From NCBI RefSeq assembly GCF_021582875.1, contig NZ_CP091138.1:1922001-1986000 (forward strand): DNA of 64,000 nucleotides, read 5' to 3'. This document shows, in pieces, positions 41,435 to 53,572 of this stretch (position 1 is its first letter; each line of letters opens with the position of its first letter). The notes beneath the pieces are model-generated. The model saw only the letters and a list, made by a program, of their open reading frames with translations, made no database searches and had not been told where the DNA came from. Source of the DNA: Microbacterium sp. KUDC0406 (GTDB taxonomy: Bacteria; Actinomycetota; Actinomycetes; Actinomycetales; Microbacteriaceae). Both the position numbers and the translations under genes were made by a program.

Positions 41435-42981
41435 GATGCGCGTTCTCCTTCTCGTTCTTCTTCGAAGTTTGGGGCGGATCCTCGCGTTCGGGGCGCCACT
41501 TTCCCGCCCCGAACGCGGGAAGACGCCCCAAACGCGGCGTTGCGCCACAGGTGCGCGGTGAGGTAGCTGCGCCAGGGGGCGGTGCGCGCCGCCCAGGAGT
41601 CCAGCGGGCGGGCGTCGGCGGGCAGACCCGCGGCGGCCGCACCGGCGCGGGCCGCGACATCGCCGGGAAGGAACACGTCGGGGTCGCCGATCACGCGCAT
41701 CCGCACGTAGTCTGCGGTCCACGGCCCGATGCCCGGCATCGCCAATAGCGCTGCCCGCTGGTCGACGGCGTCATCCCCCACGGTGAGCGTCAGCTCGCCG
41801 CTGGCGAGTGCGGCGGCGGCCCCGGTGATCGCCCGGATGCGGGCGGCGGGGCCGCGCAGCACATCCGCGCCGTGCTCGGCGATCGCCGTCATGGTCGGGA
41901 ACAGCACTCCCCGGTCTGCGGTGCGCTCGCCGAGCGCGTCGGCGAGCGCGGCGAGCGCGGTGCGTGCCGCGACCACCGTGATCTGCTGGCCCACCATCGC
42001 CCGGATCAGCATCTCGTGCGGGTCGACGGCGCCCGGCACGCGGATGCCGGGCACCCGAGCCACGAGTGGTGCGAGCTCCGGATGCGCGGCGAGCGCGGCA
42101 TCCACCGCGTCCGGATCCGCATCGAGGTCGAACAGCCGTCGCGACCGCGTCACCAGCGGGGCGAGATCGCCGAGCCTGGCGAGCCGCGCGCGCAGGTGCA
42201 GTCGGGTGCCGTCGTGCCGCAGCCGGAACCAGGCCGGTCCGCCGTCCAGGCGCAGGTGTCGCTCGAAGAACCGCTCGCCGGCGGCCTCGACCCCGGGAAG
42301 CGCGCGGGCGGCCATCCAGTCGAACAGCCCGTCCAGGTCGATCGGGGCGCGGTACGGCAGCACCAGGTCGATCGTGCCGGGGACGGCCTCGCCGACCGGG
42401 GTCGCGCCGGCGCGGCGCCGCGCGCGCAGCTCGGTCGGGGTCATGCCGAACACCTCGCGCACGGTGTCGTTGAACTGCCGCAGGCTGGCGAAGCCGGCCG
42501 AGAACGCGGCATCCGCGACCGGCAGATCGGTGCCGACGAGCAGCATCCGAGCCGTGTGCGCGCGGTGCGCGCGGGACAGTGCGAGCGGACCGGCGCCGAG
42601 TTCGGCGACCAGCATCCGGTTCAGATGCCGCGGCGAGTACCCGAGCCGGCGTGCGAGACCGGGGACGCCCTCACGATCGACGACGCCGTCGCCGATCAGG
42701 CGCATGGCCCTGGCCGCCGCATCGCCGCGCAGGTTCCAGTCCGGCGAACCGGGTGCCGCCTCGGGCAGGCACCGCTTGCACGCCCGGTACCCCGCCTCGT
42801 GCGCGGCGGCGCTGGTCGGGTAGAACGTGACGTTCGCGGGCTTCGGCGTGCGGGCGGGGCAACTCGGCCGGCAGTAGATGCCGGTCGAACTCACCGCGGT
42901 CACGAACTGCCCGTCGAAGCGGGTGTCCCGCGCACTGATCGCGCGGTACCGCTCGTCGAAGGTCATCGTGGGGCTGCTCAT
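41431..42981 (-). CDS. alkA: Ada-AlkA fusion: methyl-phosphotriester sensor with 3-methyladenine DNA glycosylase
   Basis: This is a fusion protein of 516 residues. The N-terminal Ada zinc domain has four Cys (GIYCRPSC and YRACKRC). An AraC-type DNA-binding domain follows (about 85-185, [13 protein letters not shown] and [16 protein letters not shown]). Then come an AlkA N-terminal domain and an HhH-GPD glycosylase ([18 protein letters not shown], catalytic Asp in FLPGDVAAR). The protein can sense methylated phosphotriesters, probably activating its own operon, and excise alkylated bases. The last 30 or so residues derive from a palindromic repeat and are unlike the family. ogt follows with a 4-base overlap. 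Confidence 0.92.
   Translation of the reverse strand: MSSPTMTFDERYRAISARDTRFDGQFVTAVSSTGIYCRPSCPARTPKPANVTFYPTSAAAHEAGYRACKRCLPEAAPGSPDWNLRGDAAARAMRLIGDGVVDREGVPGLARRLGYSPRHLNRMLVAELGAGPLALSRAHRAHTARMLLVGTDLPVADAAFSAGFASLRQFNDTVREVFGMTPTELRARRRAGATPVGEAVPGTIDLVLPYRAPIDLDGLFDWMAARALPGVEAAGERFFERHLRLDGGPAWFRLRHDGTRLHLRARLARLGDLAPLVTRSRRLFDLDADPDAVDAALAAHPELAPLVARVPGIRVPGAVDPHEMLIRAMVGQQITVVAARTALAALADALGERTADRGVLFPTMTAIAEHGADVLRGPAARIRAITGAAAALASGELTLTVGDDAVDQRAALLAMPGIGPWTADYVRMRVIGDPDVFLPGDVAARAGAAAAGLPADARPLDSWAARTAPWRSYLTAHLWRNAAFGASSRVRGGKVAPRTRGSAPNFEEEREGERAS
41467..41533. repeat. Nested palindromic element inside the 3' end of alkA
   Basis: Outer arms GTTTGGGGCG (41467-41476) and CGCCCCAAAC (41524-41533) enclose inner arms GCGTTCGGGGCG (41484-41495) and CGCCCCGAACGC (41505-41516), all perfect. 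The element is translated in-frame and replaces the normal AlkA C-terminus. Confidence 0.8.
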
Positions 42982-43039
42982 GCCCCTACTCTGTCACGCC
43001 CCCGAGCACCGGGCTCGCGGAAATCGGACATGACCCTCA

Positions 43040-43072
43040 GGTCGTTGAGCGAGCGGAACTCGCTCAACGACC
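43040..43072. repeat. Dispersed palindromic repeat, copy 2 (minimal hairpin), downstream of purH
   Basis: Perfect arms GGTCGTTGAGCGAG and its complement flank a 5-base loop, starting 12 bases beyond the purH stop and between it and alkA. It probably terminates purH transcripts. The 103-base gap holds nothing else. Confidence 0.8.
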
Positions 43073-43084
43073 GGGACACCCGGG

Positions 43085-44692
43085 TCAGTGGAAGAAGTGG
43101 CGCTCCCCGGTGAAGAACATCGTCACGCCGGCCTTGCGGGCCGCATCGACGACCTCGCCGTCGCGCACCGATCCGCCCGGCTGCACGATCGCCGTGACAC
43201 CGGCGTCGATGAGCACCTGCGCGCCGTCGGCGAACGGGAAGAACGCGTCGGATGCCGCGACCGATCCGGCCGCGCGGTCACCGGCGCGCTCCACGGCGAG
43301 GCGGCACGAGTCCACCCTGTTGACCTGGCCCATGCCGACGCCGACCGTGGCGTTGTCCTTGGCCAGCACGATCGCGTTCGACTTCACGGCGCGGCACGCC
43401 TTCCACGCGAAGATGAGGTTCTCCATCGCGGCCTCGTCGGGGCGCTCGCCGGAGACGAGCTCCCAGTCCTTCGCGACCGAGACGATGTCGTCCGGGAAGC
43501 GGTCCGCATCCTGCAGCAGCAGGCCGCCCGACACCAGGCGCACGTCCATGCGCTCCTGCTGCCAGTCCTCGGGAAGCTTCAGCAGGCGCAGGTTCTTCTT
43601 CGCCCTGAACACCTCGAGCGCGGCGGGCTCGAAGTCGGGGGCGACGATGACCTCGGTGAAGATGTCCTTCAGGTTCTCGGCCATCTTCAGCGTGACGGTG
43701 CCGTTCGCGGCGATCACTCCGCCGTATGCCGAGACCGGGTCGCACTCATGTGCACGAAGGTGCGCGCTGGCGATCGGATCGAGGGCGTTCGGCGCGGTGG
43801 TGGCGATGCCGCACGGGTTGGCGTGCTTGATGATCGCGACCGACGGCAGCACCATGTCGTAGGCGGCGCGCAGCGCGGCATCCGCGTCGACGTAGTTGTT
43901 GTACGACATCTCCTTGCCCTGCAGCTGCGTCGCCTGTGCGATGCCGTGGCCCCCGGCGCGGGTGTAGATCGCCGCGCGCTGGTGCGAGTTCTCGCCGTAG
44001 CGCAGGGTCTCCAGGCGCTCCGCCTTGATGGTCAGGTGCGCGGGCAGGTCCTCGCCTTCGCTGAGGGTGCCCTCGGCGAACCATGCCGCCACGGCGGTGT
44101 CGTAGGCGGCGGTGTGCGCGAAGGCGCGGGCGGCGAGTTCGCGACGCTGCACCAGCGTCGTGCCGCCGGCGCGCACGGCGTCGATGACCGCCGGGTACGA
44201 CTCCGGCGAGACGACGATCGCGACGTTCGCGTGGTTCTTCGCCGCTGCGCGCACCATGGCGGGGCCGCCGATGTCGATCTGCTCGACGATGTCGTCGCCC
44301 TCGGCACCGGATGCCACGGTCTCGACGAACGGATACAGGTTGACGACGACGAGCTCGAACGGCTCGATGCCGAGGTCCTGCAGCTGGCGCTCGTGGTCCT
44401 CCAGGCGCAGGTCGGCGAGCAGGCCGCCGTGGATCTTCGGATGCAGCGTCTTGACGCGTCCGTCGAGCATCTCTGCGACGCCGGTGACGGCGGCGACATC
44501 GGTCACCGCGTGTCCGGCGTCGCGGATGGTGGCGGCGGTGGACCCCGTCGAGACGATCTCGACGCCGGCTTCGACGAGCGCCGAGGCGAGCTCGAGCAGG
44601 CCCGACTTGTCGCTGACGGAGACGAGCGCACGGCGGATCGGGACCGTGTCGCGGTGGCGGTAGAGCGAGGGGTCCTGACGGGGGCCGGCCAT
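43085..44692 (-). CDS. purH: Bifunctional AICAR formyltransferase/IMP cyclohydrolase
   Basis: PurH carries out the last two steps of IMP synthesis. It has 535 residues with an intact frame. The N-terminal cyclohydrolase domain begins [15 protein letters not shown] and has [13 protein letters not shown] and [14 protein letters not shown]. The C-terminal transformylase shows [21 protein letters not shown] and [21 protein letters not shown] precedes the ATG at 44692. It lies 45 bases downstream of purN; both use 10-formyl-THF, linking them to glyA and folD. Confidence 0.97.
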   Translation of the reverse strand: MAGPRQDPSLYRHRDTVPIRRALVSVSDKSGLLELASALVEAGVEIVSTGSTAATIRDAGHAVTDVAAVTGVAEMLDGRVKTLHPKIHGGLLADLRLEDHERQLQDLGIEPFELVVVNLYPFVETVASGAEGDDIVEQIDIGGPAMVRAAAKNHANVAIVVSPESYPAVIDAVRAGGTTLVQRRELAARAFAHTAAYDTAVAAWFAEGTLSEGEDLPAHLTIKAERLETLRYGENSHQRAAIYTRAGGHGIAQATQLQGKEMSYNNYVDADAALRAAYDMVLPSVAIIKHANPCGIATTAPNALDPIASAHLRAHECDPVSAYGGVIAANGTVTLKMAENLKDIFTEVIVAPDFEPAALEVFRAKKNLRLLKLPEDWQQERMDVRLVSGGLLLQDADRFPDDIVSVAKDWELVSGERPDEAAMENLIFAWKACRAVKSNAIVLAKDNATVGVGMGQVNRVDSCRLAVERAGDRAAGSVAASDAFFPFADGAQVLIDAGVTAIVQPGGSVRDGEVVDAARKAGVTMFFTGERHFFH

Positions 44693-44737
44693 GATGATGC
44701 TCCTTGGGGGTGCGGTGTCGGGTATCGGAGAGGTGGT

Positions 44738-45319
44738 TCAGGGCGTGAGTGAGAGCTCGCCTGTGGCGATGCGGTGCACGACGTCGATGAGCAGCCGGCG
44801 CTCCACGGGCTTGATGCGCTCGTGCAGGCTGTGCTCGGTGTCGCCCGGCAGCACGGGTACGCGCTCCTGAGCGAGGATCGGTCCGGAGTCGACCCCGTCG
44901 TCGACCACGATGACACTGGCTCCGGTCTGGGGGACACCCGCCGCGAGCGCGGCGCGCACGCCGTGCGCGCCGGGGAACTCGGGCAGGTAGGCCGGATGCG
45001 TGTTGATGATGTGGGGCGCGTACTGCGCGACCAGTGCGGCGGGCAGCAGACGCATGAGGCCGCTGAGCACGATCAGGTCGGGCGACCAGACCGCCAGCTG
45101 GCGGCCGAGCTCCGCCCCCCAGGCATCCCGGTTCTCGTGCTCGTGCCAGGGCACGGTGAAAGTGGGGACGCCGAACTCCTCGGCATGCGCGAGGCCGTCG
45201 GCATCGCGATCGGCGCCCACGACGACCACCCGAGCCGGGAAGTCGGGGTGGCGGGCGGCTTCGAGCAGGGCACGGAGGTTCGAGCCTGTGCCCGAGATCA
45301 GAACGGCGACCGTCAGCAC
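44738..45319 (-). CDS. purN: Phosphoribosylglycinamide formyltransferase
   Basis: PurN formylates GAR with 10-formyl-THF in purine synthesis. It has 193 residues. Motifs: [24 protein letters not shown], the catalytic [20 protein letters not shown] (Asn-x-His), and [13 protein letters not shown]. It has a GTG start at 45319 with TAGACT exactly six bases upstream, so it may be leaderless although it lies 4 bases after the DUF6350 gene. It is followed by purH. Confidence 0.96.
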   Translation of the reverse strand: MLTVAVLISGTGSNLRALLEAARHPDFPARVVVVGADRDADGLAHAEEFGVPTFTVPWHEHENRDAWGAELGRQLAVWSPDLIVLSGLMRLLPAALVAQYAPHIINTHPAYLPEFPGAHGVRAALAAGVPQTGASVIVVDDGVDSGPILAQERVPVLPGDTEHSLHERIKPVERRLLIDVVHRIATGELSLTP

Positions 45320-45323
45320 CCGG

Positions 45324-46637
45324 TCAGTCTACTGGGGTGCGCGGGGTGTCCTGACCCGATGACCGCTCATCCTCCAGCGAGGCTCCGAGTCCTGCCATCC
45401 GCTCGTTCCAGCGATCGGTGCGCTCCTCGGCGAGTTCGTCGCGGTGCCGCGGTGCGAGCAGCAGGATGGCGGCGCCCACGAGCACCTCGAGGCCGATCGC
45501 GAGCGCGAGCGCCCCCGGCTGCGGACCGGTCTCGGCGAGCCGTCCCGGTCCGATCGACCCGGAGGCCAGCACCGCCGCGAGAGCGGCGACCCCGGCGGAG
45601 AGCAGTGCGATGCCGGCGGCGATCACGATGCGAGGGCCGTACCCCTTCGCCGTGCCCTCCCAGACCAGCTTTGATCGCACCATCCAGCCGGCGAACGCAC
45701 CCACCGCGATCGGGACCAGCACCACGACGAGCATCCAGAACGAGTCGACCGGCGGCAGCAGCCCGAGCACGGGGATGCCGGGCACCACGCCCAGCTGGGT
45801 GCCCGCGGGCGAGACCGCGGTGCCCGCGCCGACGGCGAACCCTGGACCGGCGATCCAGGCCACTGCCCAGACCACGAGCGTCGGCAGATAGGCGAGCTGA
45901 CCGAGCGTGATCACCGTCGCCCCGAGCGCGTCGACGTGCGCGCTCTCGAACAGCGCGATCACCTCTCCCCCGCGCAGAACGGTCATGACCGCCAGGCCGA
46001 GCGCGCCTGATGCGGTGAGTGCCAGCACCACGACGGCCGTGCCGCGAAGCGCCTCGGCCGGAACCGGCGCCCAGTCGCCCCAGCCGTCCACGGCGTCCTG
46101 CACGCGGTCGACCAGTCCGCCGTCGCCCTCGGACCAGGCGTGCCGGACGGCGCCCGCGAGCAGGCCGGCGAGATAGACGGCGACGGGCAGCAGCGCCCCG
46201 GCCCAGAAGGGGACTCGGGCCGCCGTCGTGGCCGCGGTGACGGCGACCAGCAGCGAGATCGCTGCGAACGAGACCGCACCTCCGATGACGCCGGAGAGCC
46301 AGGCGCCGGCCGCAGAGGCGCGTCGTCCCGATCGCACCGCGAAGAGCAGAGTGAAGAGCAGCAGCGCGAGTGGTGTCAGCGAGAGCACGAACCGCGCAGC
46401 GTCGGGGGCGATGCCGGTCGCGCGGACGACCTGGTCGGGGATCTCGATCTGCATCGCGGCGCCGTGTCCGAACTGCCAGAGCGTGCCGCTGGCCGGCCAC
46501 AGGGAGCCCCAGTCCGCGGCGGCGCCGAACGCGATGGTCCACAGCAGTGTCAGCGGCGCCAGAAGCACCGCGAGCCCGACGGCAGCGGCGATCGCGGCGT
46601 CGAGTGCGGCGAGAAGGGCGACGGTGAGGCGTTGCAT
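45324..46637 (-). CDS. DUF6350 multi-pass membrane protein
   Basis: This protein of 437 residues has about 9-10 hydrophobic segments. It matches the actinobacterial DUF6350 protein that is commonly found just before purN. The usual SGRR and LW-x-FG stretches are visible ([11 protein letters not shown]). The C-terminal cytoplasmic tail is acidic. Function is unknown; family members have been linked to cell-division membrane proteins. TAGGCT lies nine bases before the ATG. Confidence 0.78.
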   Translation of the reverse strand: MQRLTVALLAALDAAIAAAVGLAVLLAPLTLLWTIAFGAAADWGSLWPASGTLWQFGHGAAMQIEIPDQVVRATGIAPDAARFVLSLTPLALLLFTLLFAVRSGRRASAAGAWLSGVIGGAVSFAAISLLVAVTAATTAARVPFWAGALLPVAVYLAGLLAGAVRHAWSEGDGGLVDRVQDAVDGWGDWAPVPAEALRGTAVVVLALTASGALGLAVMTVLRGGEVIALFESAHVDALGATVITLGQLAYLPTLVVWAVAWIAGPGFAVGAGTAVSPAGTQLGVVPGIPVLGLLPPVDSFWMLVVVLVPIAVGAFAGWMVRSKLVWEGTAKGYGPRIVIAAGIALLSAGVAALAAVLASGSIGPGRLAETGPQPGALALAIGLEVLVGAAILLLAPRHRDELAEERTDRWNERMAGLGASLEDERSSGQDTPRTPVD

Positions 46638-46718
46638 GTCGTGAAAAGCCTACGATGCCGCTCGATCGCGCCCGCGCACCCGCCCGGCACACGATAGATT
46701 CTCCTGCGGAGGTCCACG

Positions 46719-48185
46719 ATGACTACAGCCCCTGCAACCCCCGGCACCGAGCAGAAGGAGCCGACGAACGCCGTCGATCGCTTCTTCGAGATCACCAAGC
46801 GCGGATCCACCTTCGGCGCGGAGATCCGCGGCGGCGTGGTCACGTTCGTGACGATGGCGTACATCGTCATCCTCAACCCGATCATCCTCTCGTCCAGTCC
46901 GGACATCGCGGGGAACGTGCTCGACTTCGCTCAGCTGAGCGCCGTCACCGGCCTCACAGCCGCTGTGATGACGGTGCTGTTCGGCCTGGTCGCCCGCCTG
47001 CCGTTCGGCTTCGCGGCGGGCCTCGGCATCAACGCCTTCCTGGCGTTCTCCGTGGTCGGCGAGGTCACCTGGCCCGAGGCGATGGGCCTGGTCATCATCA
47101 ACGGCCTCATCATCGTGCTCCTGAGCGCCACCGGTCTGCGGCGGATGATCTTCGACGCGGTGCCGATGCAGCTGAAGATCGCGATCACGGTCGGTATCGG
47201 TCTCTTCATCGCCTTCATCGGAATGGTCAACGCCGGGTTCGTGACCTCCACCAAGAGCGACTCCCCGCCGGTGGGCCTCGGCATCGCCGGCTCGGTCGCG
47301 ACCGTGCCGACGCTGATCTTCGTGTTCACCCTGCTGCTGACGGCGGTGCTCGTGGCCAAGAAGGTCAAGGGCGGCATCCTGATCGGGCTGGTCACCGGCA
47401 CGGTCGTCGCGGTCATCGTCGAGGCGATCTGGCACATCGGGCCGAAGGTCGCCGGCGACACGATCAACCCCGGAGGATGGGGCCTGACCGAGCCGAAGCT
47501 GCCCGAACAGCTCATCGCGGTGCCCGATCTCTCCCTGGTCGGCCAGTTCGATCTGTTCGGCGCATTCGGGCGCATCGGCGCGCTGGCCGCGCTGATGCTG
47601 GTCTTCACCCTCGTCTTCACGAACTTCTTCGACGCGATGGGCACGATGACCGGTCTCGCCAAGGAGTCCGGCCTCGCCGACGACCACGGCAACTTCCCGC
47701 GGCTGAAGTCCGCGCTGATCGTCGAGGGCGTCGGCGCCGTCGTCGGCGGAGCGACCTCCGGGTCCTCCAACACGGTGTTCATCGAGTCCGGCGCCGGCAT
47801 CGGCGAAGGCGCCCGCACCGGATTCGCCAACCTCATCACCGGTGCGCTGTTCCTGATCGCGATGTTCTTCACGCCACTGGTCTCGATCGTGCCGACTGAG
47901 GTCGCCGCCGCGGCTCTGGTCATCGTCGGGGCACTGATGATGAGCCAGATCCGGTTCATCGACCTCACCGACTTCTCGGCGCTGTTCCCGGTGTTCGTCA
48001 CCGTCACGGTGATGCCGATGACCTACTCGATCGCCAACGGCATCGGCGCCGGCTTCATCAGCTGGGTGGTCGTGCGGGCACTCTCGGGCAAGGCCCGCGA
48101 GATCAGCCCGCTGCTCTGGGTCGTCACGGCCGGCTTCGTGGTCTACTTCGCCCGCGGTCCGATCGAGGCGCTGCTGGGCGGCTGA
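46719..48185 (+). CDS. NCS2 family purine permease (AzgA-like)
   Basis: This proton-driven nucleobase transporter has 488 residues and about 12-14 membrane segments. The AzgA-type signatures are FVTMAYIVILNP, RLPFGFAAGLGINAFLAF, FTNFFDAMGTMTGLAKE, and GGATSGSSNTVFIESGAGI. The likely substrate is adenine, guanine or hypoxanthine. GCGGAGG precedes the ATG. The neighbouring purN/purH genes on the other strand fit a purine theme. It ends at a strong terminator. Confidence 0.93.
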   Translation: MTTAPATPGTEQKEPTNAVDRFFEITKRGSTFGAEIRGGVVTFVTMAYIVILNPIILSSSPDIAGNVLDFAQLSAVTGLTAAVMTVLFGLVARLPFGFAAGLGINAFLAFSVVGEVTWPEAMGLVIINGLIIVLLSATGLRRMIFDAVPMQLKIAITVGIGLFIAFIGMVNAGFVTSTKSDSPPVGLGIAGSVATVPTLIFVFTLLLTAVLVAKKVKGGILIGLVTGTVVAVIVEAIWHIGPKVAGDTINPGGWGLTEPKLPEQLIAVPDLSLVGQFDLFGAFGRIGALAALMLVFTLVFTNFFDAMGTMTGLAKESGLADDHGNFPRLKSALIVEGVGAVVGGATSGSSNTVFIESGAGIGEGARTGFANLITGALFLIAMFFTPLVSIVPTEVAAAALVIVGALMMSQIRFIDLTDFSALFPVFVTVTVMPMTYSIANGIGAGFISWVVVRALSGKAREISPLLWVVTAGFVVYFARGPIEALLGG

Positions 48186-48195
48186 GCCCCGCCAT

Positions 48196-48236
48196 GCCGA
48201 AGGGGATGGATGCCGCCGGCATCCGTCCCCTTCGGC
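48196..48236 (+). terminator. Terminator after the purine permease
   Basis: Nineteen-base arms (48196-48214 and 48218-48236) have one G-T pair and a 3-base loop, ten bases after the stop. Confidence 0.8.
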
Positions 48237-48375
48237 GTCCCAGGCTCGTTGTGCCCACACGTGGCGGACGAATCGACGCATGGCGGCGGGTTCATCGGCG
48301 TGTCGTCCCCCATCTGCAGATCCGTCCGCCAGGTGCGACGAATGCCGCACAGCTGGATGCCGGTCAGGCGTAGGC

Positions 48376-48785
48376 TCAGCGAACTCCGCCGACGGCTCGA
48401 TCGGTTCGATCACGTCGAAAAGCACTCCGCCGGGCGCCTCGACGATGAAGTGACGCTGCCCGAAGGCCTCGTCGCGCAGAGCGAGACGCTCCGACAGTCG
48501 GAGGTCGCCGACGAGACGTGCGTGCTCGGCCGCGGCATCGGCCACCTCGACGTTCAGCAGCAGACCGGTGACCGGCCTGCGGAAGCCGTGCGGGATCGTC
48601 TCGTGCATGCTGTCCAGGATGGCCAGCTCGCCACCGTCGAACCGCAGACTGACGCACCAGCCCGCCTCGAAGGCGGTCTCGAAGCCCAGCGCCTCGGAGC
48701 GGCCGGACGACGAGGCAGCGCGCCGGACGGTGCACCAGGTGCTCGACCGGCACCTGGACGCGGTCGCGGTCGCGCTCCCGTGCAT
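48376..48785 (-). CDS. VOC/glyoxalase-fold protein, disrupted or mis-sequenced
   Basis: A stretch of about 130 residues has the glyoxalase/bleomycin-resistance pattern: SEALGFETAFEAGWCVSLRFDGGELAILD, then TGLLLNVEVADAAAEHARL, and HFIVEAPGGVLFDVIEPI (quoted in parts). The usual first strand (RVQVPVEHLV) appears in a different frame near 48725-48760. The frame that carries the body has no stop at the expected end; a neighbouring frame stops at 48376. I therefore infer at least one, probably two, indels. Substrate and metal binding cannot be judged. It follows a methyltransferase gene on the same strand. Confidence 0.55.
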
Positions 48786-48809
48786 CCGCTCGGGTACGGG
48801 CCGCAGCGG

Positions 48810-49388
48810 TCAGGCGATCGCGCGGCCTTCGATGAGCGGCTCGACGGTGCCGAGCACGCCCGGCGCCTCCATCCGCCGCACCTCGACGGACGCGAAGCCG
48901 GCGGAGCGGATCGAGACTGCGGTGTCGCGGTGCGGATCGCATCCGTGGTCGATCATCCGCGAGATCGGCGCGTAGGCGGCCTGCAGCGCCGAGGTCCAGG
49001 TGCCGCGCTCTGCGGCGACGTGCTCGAAGAACACCAGGATGCCGCCGGGGCGCAGCACCCGCCGTGCCTCGGACAGCGCCAGGGCGGGGCGCCGCACCGA
49101 GCAGAGCACGGTCGAGGCGATCACGGCGTCGACGGATGCTGCTTCGAGCGGGATCGACTCAGCGGGCGCGGTGAGCAGCCGGGAGCCTGGGCGCCGATCG
49201 AGACGCTCGTGCAATGCAGGTTCGATGCGCCGCCGCGGCTCCAGTGCCATCCATTCGACGCCCGCGGCCAGATGGTCGGCGGCGATCCCCGACCCGGCGC
49301 CGAGGTCGAGGACGGCGCCGCGCAGATCCGGCAGCACCGAGGCGCGCCAGCGTCGGCGCAGCTCCATCGTCGACACGTCACCGGGCAT
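48810..49388 (-). CDS. Class I SAM-dependent methyltransferase
   Basis: This is a 192-residue methyltransferase with the SAM-binding motif AVLDLGAGSGIAADHLA, the acidic residue in VEWMALEP, and the motif IV/V region (ASVDAVIASTVLCSV, RVLRPGGILVFFEH). It resembles UbiE/Methyltransf_11 proteins, and the substrate is unknown. TACCCT lies six bases before the ATG at 49388, giving a probable leaderless start. Confidence 0.85.
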   Translation of the reverse strand: MPGDVSTMELRRRWRASVLPDLRGAVLDLGAGSGIAADHLAAGVEWMALEPRRRIEPALHERLDRRPGSRLLTAPAESIPLEAASVDAVIASTVLCSVRRPALALSEARRVLRPGGILVFFEHVAAERGTWTSALQAAYAPISRMIDHGCDPHRDTAVSIRSAGFASVEVRRMEAPGVLGTVEPLIEGRAIA

Positions 49389-49432
49389 CCGCCCAGGGTA
49401 GGTCCGATCCGAGGATCGCGGAAGGCCCCGGC

Positions 49433-49867
49433 TCAGCGGCGCTCGAGCAGGAACAGCGCGATCAAGCGGTCGGTTCGGGTCTGGTAGTCCGCGTACGCCG
49501 GCCAGGCCTCGACCGCGCGGTCCCACCACACGGCGCGCTCGTCGCCGGTCAGCTCGCGAGCTGTGTAGTCGTGGCGCTCCGGACCGTCCTGCAGCTCGAC
49601 GTGCGGCTGGCGGCGCATATTGCCGGCCCACTTCGGCTCGTCGGGCGCACCGCCCTTCGACGCCACGACTACGTAGTCGCCGTCGTGCTCGACGCGCATC
49701 AGCGCGGTCTTGCGCAGTGCGCCGGTCTTCGTGCCGACCGTGGTCAGCACGATGATCGGCTTGCCCTGCATGTCGTTGGCCTCGGCGCCGGCCGTGGCCT
49801 CGAACCTCTCGGCCTGTTCGCGGGCCCAGGACGACGTGGACGGAAGATACTCTCCGGTAAGCGGCAT
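49433..49867 (-). CDS. Deazaflavin (F420)-dependent nitroreductase family protein
   Basis: This is a 144-residue split-barrel protein of the Ddn/AclJ family that binds cofactor F420. Diagnostic parts are [40 protein letters not shown], and a late [13 protein letters not shown]. These reductases act on quinones or xenobiotics; the substrate here is unknown. TAGGGT is six bases before the ATG and GGAG also lies in that gap. Confidence 0.85.
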   Translation of the reverse strand: MPLTGEYLPSTSSWAREQAERFEATAGAEANDMQGKPIIVLTTVGTKTGALRKTALMRVEHDGDYVVVASKGGAPDEPKWAGNMRRQPHVELQDGPERHDYTARELTGDERAVWWDRAVEAWPAYADYQTRTDRLIALFLLERR

Positions 49868-49929
49868 GACTCCACCCTAAGCGCGCTCGGCGGGTGGCGG
49901 ACCGATCTGCAGATGGCGACCGGACACGA

Positions 49930-49964
49930 CGAAGGGCTCGGATGCCGGGCATCCGAGCCCTTCG
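49930..49964 (-). terminator. Terminator after sucD
   Basis: Perfect 17-base arms (49930-49946 and 49948-49964) have a one-base centre, directly after the sucD stop. Confidence 0.8.
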
Positions 49965-49974
49965 AGGGCAGTGC

Positions 49975-52085
<2,111 letters not shown>

Positions 52086-52214
52086 AGTGCAGTCCTTCGC
52101 TGGTTGCGGCGGTTGGGACGCGACAAGATTGTCGGGTGTCGATATCATTCGACCCGGTTGACAAGCGTACTACCGCGGAACACGGCCCCCTGACCGCGGC
52201 GTTAGGCTCTCGCT

Positions 52215-52874
52215 ATGCACGAATCGGTACAGCCCCCCAACGGCGTCGTCGGGGCAGCGCTCGAGCTGTTCGCACAGCAGGGCTTCGAGCAGACCTCGGT
52301 CGAGCAGATCGCCAAGGCCGCCGGAGTCTCGCGCTCGACGTTCTTCCGCCAGTTCGGCGGCAAGGAGGACGTGGTCTTCGCCGACCACGAAGCGCTGATC
52401 GAGCAGCTGCGCTCGTTCCTCGACGAGCCGCACGACGACCCCTGGCAGGCGGTGTGCGAGGCATCCGAGCGGGTCTTCTCGTACTTCGCGCGGGATCCCG
52501 AGCTCGCGCGCCGCCGGTACCAGATCGTGCGCGACGTGCCCGTGCTGCGCGAGCGCGAGATCATCACGGTGTTCCGCTACGAGCGGCTGTTCGACGACTA
52601 CCTGCGGCAGTCGCTGCCCGGCATCGACCCGCTGGATGCCGTCGGCTTCGCCGCCCTGGTCACCGCCGTGCACAACCACGTGCTGCGCCAGCTGCTGCGC
52701 GGCAGGAAGGTGCCGGTGTCGGTGCTGCAGAAGGCGCTCGCCGACGTGCGACGCCGGTACGGCGTGCTGGAGGACGCGACGGATGCGGCATCCGACGATG
52801 TGGTCGTCGCGGTCTTCCCGCGCTCGATGCCGATCGCCGAGATCACCCGGAGGATGCAGGCCGAGCTGAGCTGA
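52215..52874 (+). CDS. TetR family transcriptional regulator
   Basis: This 219-residue regulator has its helix-turn-helix at about residues 10-58 (FEQTSVEQIAKAAGVSRSTFFRQFGGKEDVV). The C-terminal effector domain is hydrophobic and helical (YLRQSLPGIDPLDAVGFAALVTAVHNH). TAGGCT lies exactly six bases before the ATG, so it is probably leaderless. It is divergent from sucC, but no clear palindrome lies in the gap, so control of sucCD is only a possibility. Confidence 0.86.
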   Translation: MHESVQPPNGVVGAALELFAQQGFEQTSVEQIAKAAGVSRSTFFRQFGGKEDVVFADHEALIEQLRSFLDEPHDDPWQAVCEASERVFSYFARDPELARRRYQIVRDVPVLREREIITVFRYERLFDDYLRQSLPGIDPLDAVGFAALVTAVHNHVLRQLLRGRKVPVSVLQKALADVRRRYGVLEDATDAASDDVVVAVFPRSMPIAEITRRMQAELS

Positions 52875-52904
52875 GATGGATGCCTCATGGTCGCCCCGCG
52901 AGGG

Positions 52905-52990
52905 AGCCTGCGACCGAGACGAAACGCCCACAGGTCCGCCAAGAACATCACGACGTTTCGTCTCGCTCCTTCGTCGCTCGCTCAACGACC
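52905..52990. repeat. Dispersed palindromic repeat, copy 3
   Basis: Arms GAGACGAAACG (52916-52926) and CGTTTCGTCTC (52954-52964) are perfect. The element ends CGCTCGCTCAACGACC. It lies between the converging TetR gene and a minus-strand hypothetical gene. Confidence 0.75.
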
Positions 52991-53021
52991 GAGATGCGCG
53001 CCCGTCGCGCAGCGCTTTCGC

Positions 53022-53516
53022 TCAGTCGCAGCCGCAGCCGCCGGAGGGCGTCCTGACCATGAAGCAGACGTCGCAGACGCCGTAGTCGCGATCCTCCTTC
53101 GGGGTGACCTTCGGAGCCTTGGGCGCGGCGGGAGCCGAGCTGCGCGGGGTCGTGCTGCGCTTGGCCTTCGCCGGAGCGAGCGGAACGTACTCGCTCGGAT
53201 GCACGACGTAGAAGTACGGCGGTCGTCCCTCGCTGGGCTGCAGTCGCTGCGGGGCGGATCCCACGACGACGATCTCGTCCTCGGTGAAGCCGTTGGTGTA
53301 GGTGCGGCCGATGTGCAGCGCGGCACCCGGCCCGCGACGGATCGCCTCGATGTACCGGCCGCGGTCGATGAAGCTCGAGATGCCGACCGCCTCGACGATT
53401 TGAGTGATGAACGCGTGGTTCTCCTCTGGGATGCGCTGCGCGCGGAGCGCTTCGGCGAGATTGCGGTAGGGGCGGGAGGTTCCGGCCGGCGTGGGGCCCT
53501 GCACTTCGTTCATCAC
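53022..53516 (-). CDS. Hypothetical protein with C-terminal cysteine cluster
   Basis: This is a 164-residue soluble protein. The N-terminal 115 residues form a folded region (ALRAQRIPEENHAFITQIVEA, RYIEAIRRGPGAALHIGRTYTNGF, PPYFYVVHPSEYVPLAP). An Ala/Pro/Lys linker follows, then a short tail with CDVCFM and GGCGCD that could bind a metal. I do not recognise the family. ATG 53516 and 53513 are both possible starts. Confidence 0.65.
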   Translation of the reverse strand: MMNEVQGPTPAGTSRPYRNLAEALRAQRIPEENHAFITQIVEAVGISSFIDRGRYIEAIRRGPGAALHIGRTYTNGFTEDEIVVVGSAPQRLQPSEGRPPYFYVVHPSEYVPLAPAKAKRSTTPRSSAPAAPKAPKVTPKEDRDYGVCDVCFMVRTPSGGCGCD

Positions 53517-53572
53517 TTCAAGGATCCCACGGCTCGGCTATGGCCGGGATGCAGCTTCAGTAGGCTGGCCGC

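Noticed and set aside
46650..48785. 711-codon minus-strand frame across the purine permease
   Set aside because: Only its first 130 codons look like a VOC protein. The rest is antisense to the permease with low-complexity His/Asp/Arg content.
52086..52214. TetR operator controlling sucCD
   Set aside because: I searched the divergent gap for a palindrome and found none convincing, so I list no operator there.
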